Positions 63,529 through 64,000 of a stretch of 64,000 bases of DNA are shown here, in pieces. A model generated the notes under the pieces. The model was not told the DNA's origin, did no database searches, and saw only the letters and a list, made by a program, of their open reading frames with translations. This stretch comes from Pseudomonas paraglycinae (GTDB taxonomy: Bacteria; Pseudomonadota; Gammaproteobacteria; Pseudomonadales; Pseudomonadaceae), in NCBI RefSeq assembly GCF_021601625.1, contig NZ_BQHR01000006.1, forward strand, positions 1 to 64,000. Reading direction: 5' to 3'. A program made the position numbers and the translations under genes. Each line of letters starts with the position of its first letter. Positions within the stretch are counted from its first letter, which is position 1.

Positions 63529-64000
63529 GGGAAACGGCCTCCGTGCCGAGGGACTGGAACGCGGAAAAAGGAATCGGATCGATGGGGAAGCGCGGCCGCA
63601 GCCAGCCGACATCCTTGCGCCCGGTGGACTGACGCAAGCGGTCGCTGCAATAGCCGACGCACATCCGCCCCTGACAGTCGCCCATGCTTACGCGGGTGCG
63701 CATTTTCAGGCTGGCGATGTCTTGCACGCCCTGCTCCAGCGCGCGGTCGATGTCGGCGCGGGTCGCGTGTTCGCAGCGGCAGATCACCGTGTCGGCAGCC
63801 GGCAATGCGGTCTGCCCGACGCCGCGTTCGGTGTAGCGATCCACCGCCGCGCGGAAGCGCACGATGGCTTTGAGTTTGCCCAGATAACGGTCGCGACGGA
63901 CGCGCGCCAGTTCCTCTTCGAGCACACCGCGTTGCAGCAGGATCGAGGTCGCCGCGATCTTGCCGGCCAGCATCGCCGCTTCACCGCCGCGAATCCCGCC
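63521..64000 (-). CDS. FAD/[2Fe-2S] dehydrogenase alpha subunit, C-terminal part only
   Basis: The frame stays open to the window edge, so the N-terminal part is missing. The visible C-terminal 159 residues include the BFD-like [2Fe-2S] segment with cysteines CRCEHATRAD and GDCQGRMCVGYC. A helical region precedes it, with GGIRGGEAAMLAGKIAA at the cut end. It overlaps the start of the FAD oxidoreductase gene by eight bases. It is probably the HcnB-like alpha subunit of a two-gene amine or amino acid dehydrogenase, with the rest of the operon lying to the right. Confidence 0.82.
   Translation of the reverse strand, partial: GGIRGGEAAMLAGKIAATSILLQRGVLEEELARVRRDRYLGKLKAIVRFRAAVDRYTERGVGQTALPAADTVICRCEHATRADIDRALEQGVQDIASLKMRTRVSMGDCQGRMCVGYCSDRLRQSTGRKDVGWLRPRFPIDPIPFSAFQSLGTEAVSHE

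Overview
The window looks like a chromosomal segment of a Pseudomonas of the P. fluorescens group. It is GC-rich and densely coded, with Pseudomonas-type repeats scattered between genes (GTTCCCACGC...GCGTGGGAAC doublets and GTGGGAGCGAGC...GCTCGCTCCCAC REP-like hairpins). Its gene order is typical of that group: a reductive pyrimidine cluster, the bkd operon with bkdR, and a uronate cluster with OprD and TRAP genes. No rRNA, tRNA, CRISPR array, insertion sequence or prophage was seen.

Region 1 (1-8.4 kb) is a compact catabolic operon: two paralogous ACMSD-type amidohydrolases, a UbiD-type decarboxylase with its own UbiX flavin prenyltransferase, a CobW metallochaperone, an NCS2 nucleobase-type permease and a guanine-deaminase-like amidohydrolase. 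I know of no named pathway with this set. It reads as uptake, deamination, decarboxylation and hydrolysis of a nitrogen heterocycle carboxylate. The first amidohydrolase has lost the HxH metal motif that its neighbour keeps.

Region 2 (8.4-17.1 kb) is reductive pyrimidine catabolism: ureidopropionase, NCS1 transporter, dihydropyrimidinase, the two dihydropyrimidine dehydrogenase subunits and a RutR-like TetR regulator. Region 3 (17.2-22.9 kb) holds a GNAT enzyme, CopC/CopD, an EmrAB-type efflux pair and a secreted polysaccharide deacetylase. Region 4 (23-29.2 kb) is hexuronate uptake and oxidation (OprD porin, uronate dehydrogenase, lactonase, TRAP transporter), with Crc/Hfq-type AAYAAYAA motifs in several leaders.

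Region 5 (29.2-33.6 kb) is sulfide detoxification under a BigR-type thiol switch (SQR, persulfide dioxygenase-like hydrolase, TauE), followed by a tyrosinase. Region 6 (33.6-40.6 kb) is branched-chain amino acid catabolism (bkdR, bkdA1A2B-lpdV) and ilvE. Region 7 (40.6-47.3 kb) contains a radical SAM/TIGR03915 pair with a clear LexA box, an SDR preceded by three GTCA-N3-TGAC sites, a divergent ArsR/P450 pair, a DmeR/DmeF metal-efflux pair and an orphan HigA-like regulator.

Region 8 (47.6-53.7 kb) is accessory: a small gene with a highly structured leader whose hairpin loop is perfectly complementary to the ribosome-binding region, an S-type-pyocin-like toxin with immunity gene plus an orphan immunity paralogue, FKBP, a GGDEF protein, and an AT-rich gene for a large unrecognised protein with a PD-(D/E)xK nuclease signature. 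Region 9 (53.7-64 kb) has LemA with two tandem M48 proteases, an MHS-type transporter with an orphan binding protein and LysR regulator, a Kef-type antiporter, and the end of an FAD/[2Fe-2S] amine dehydrogenase cluster cut by the window edge.

The best candidates for something undescribed are the structured leader at 47666-47802, the nuclease-like gene at 51930-53687, and the operon at 182-8076.
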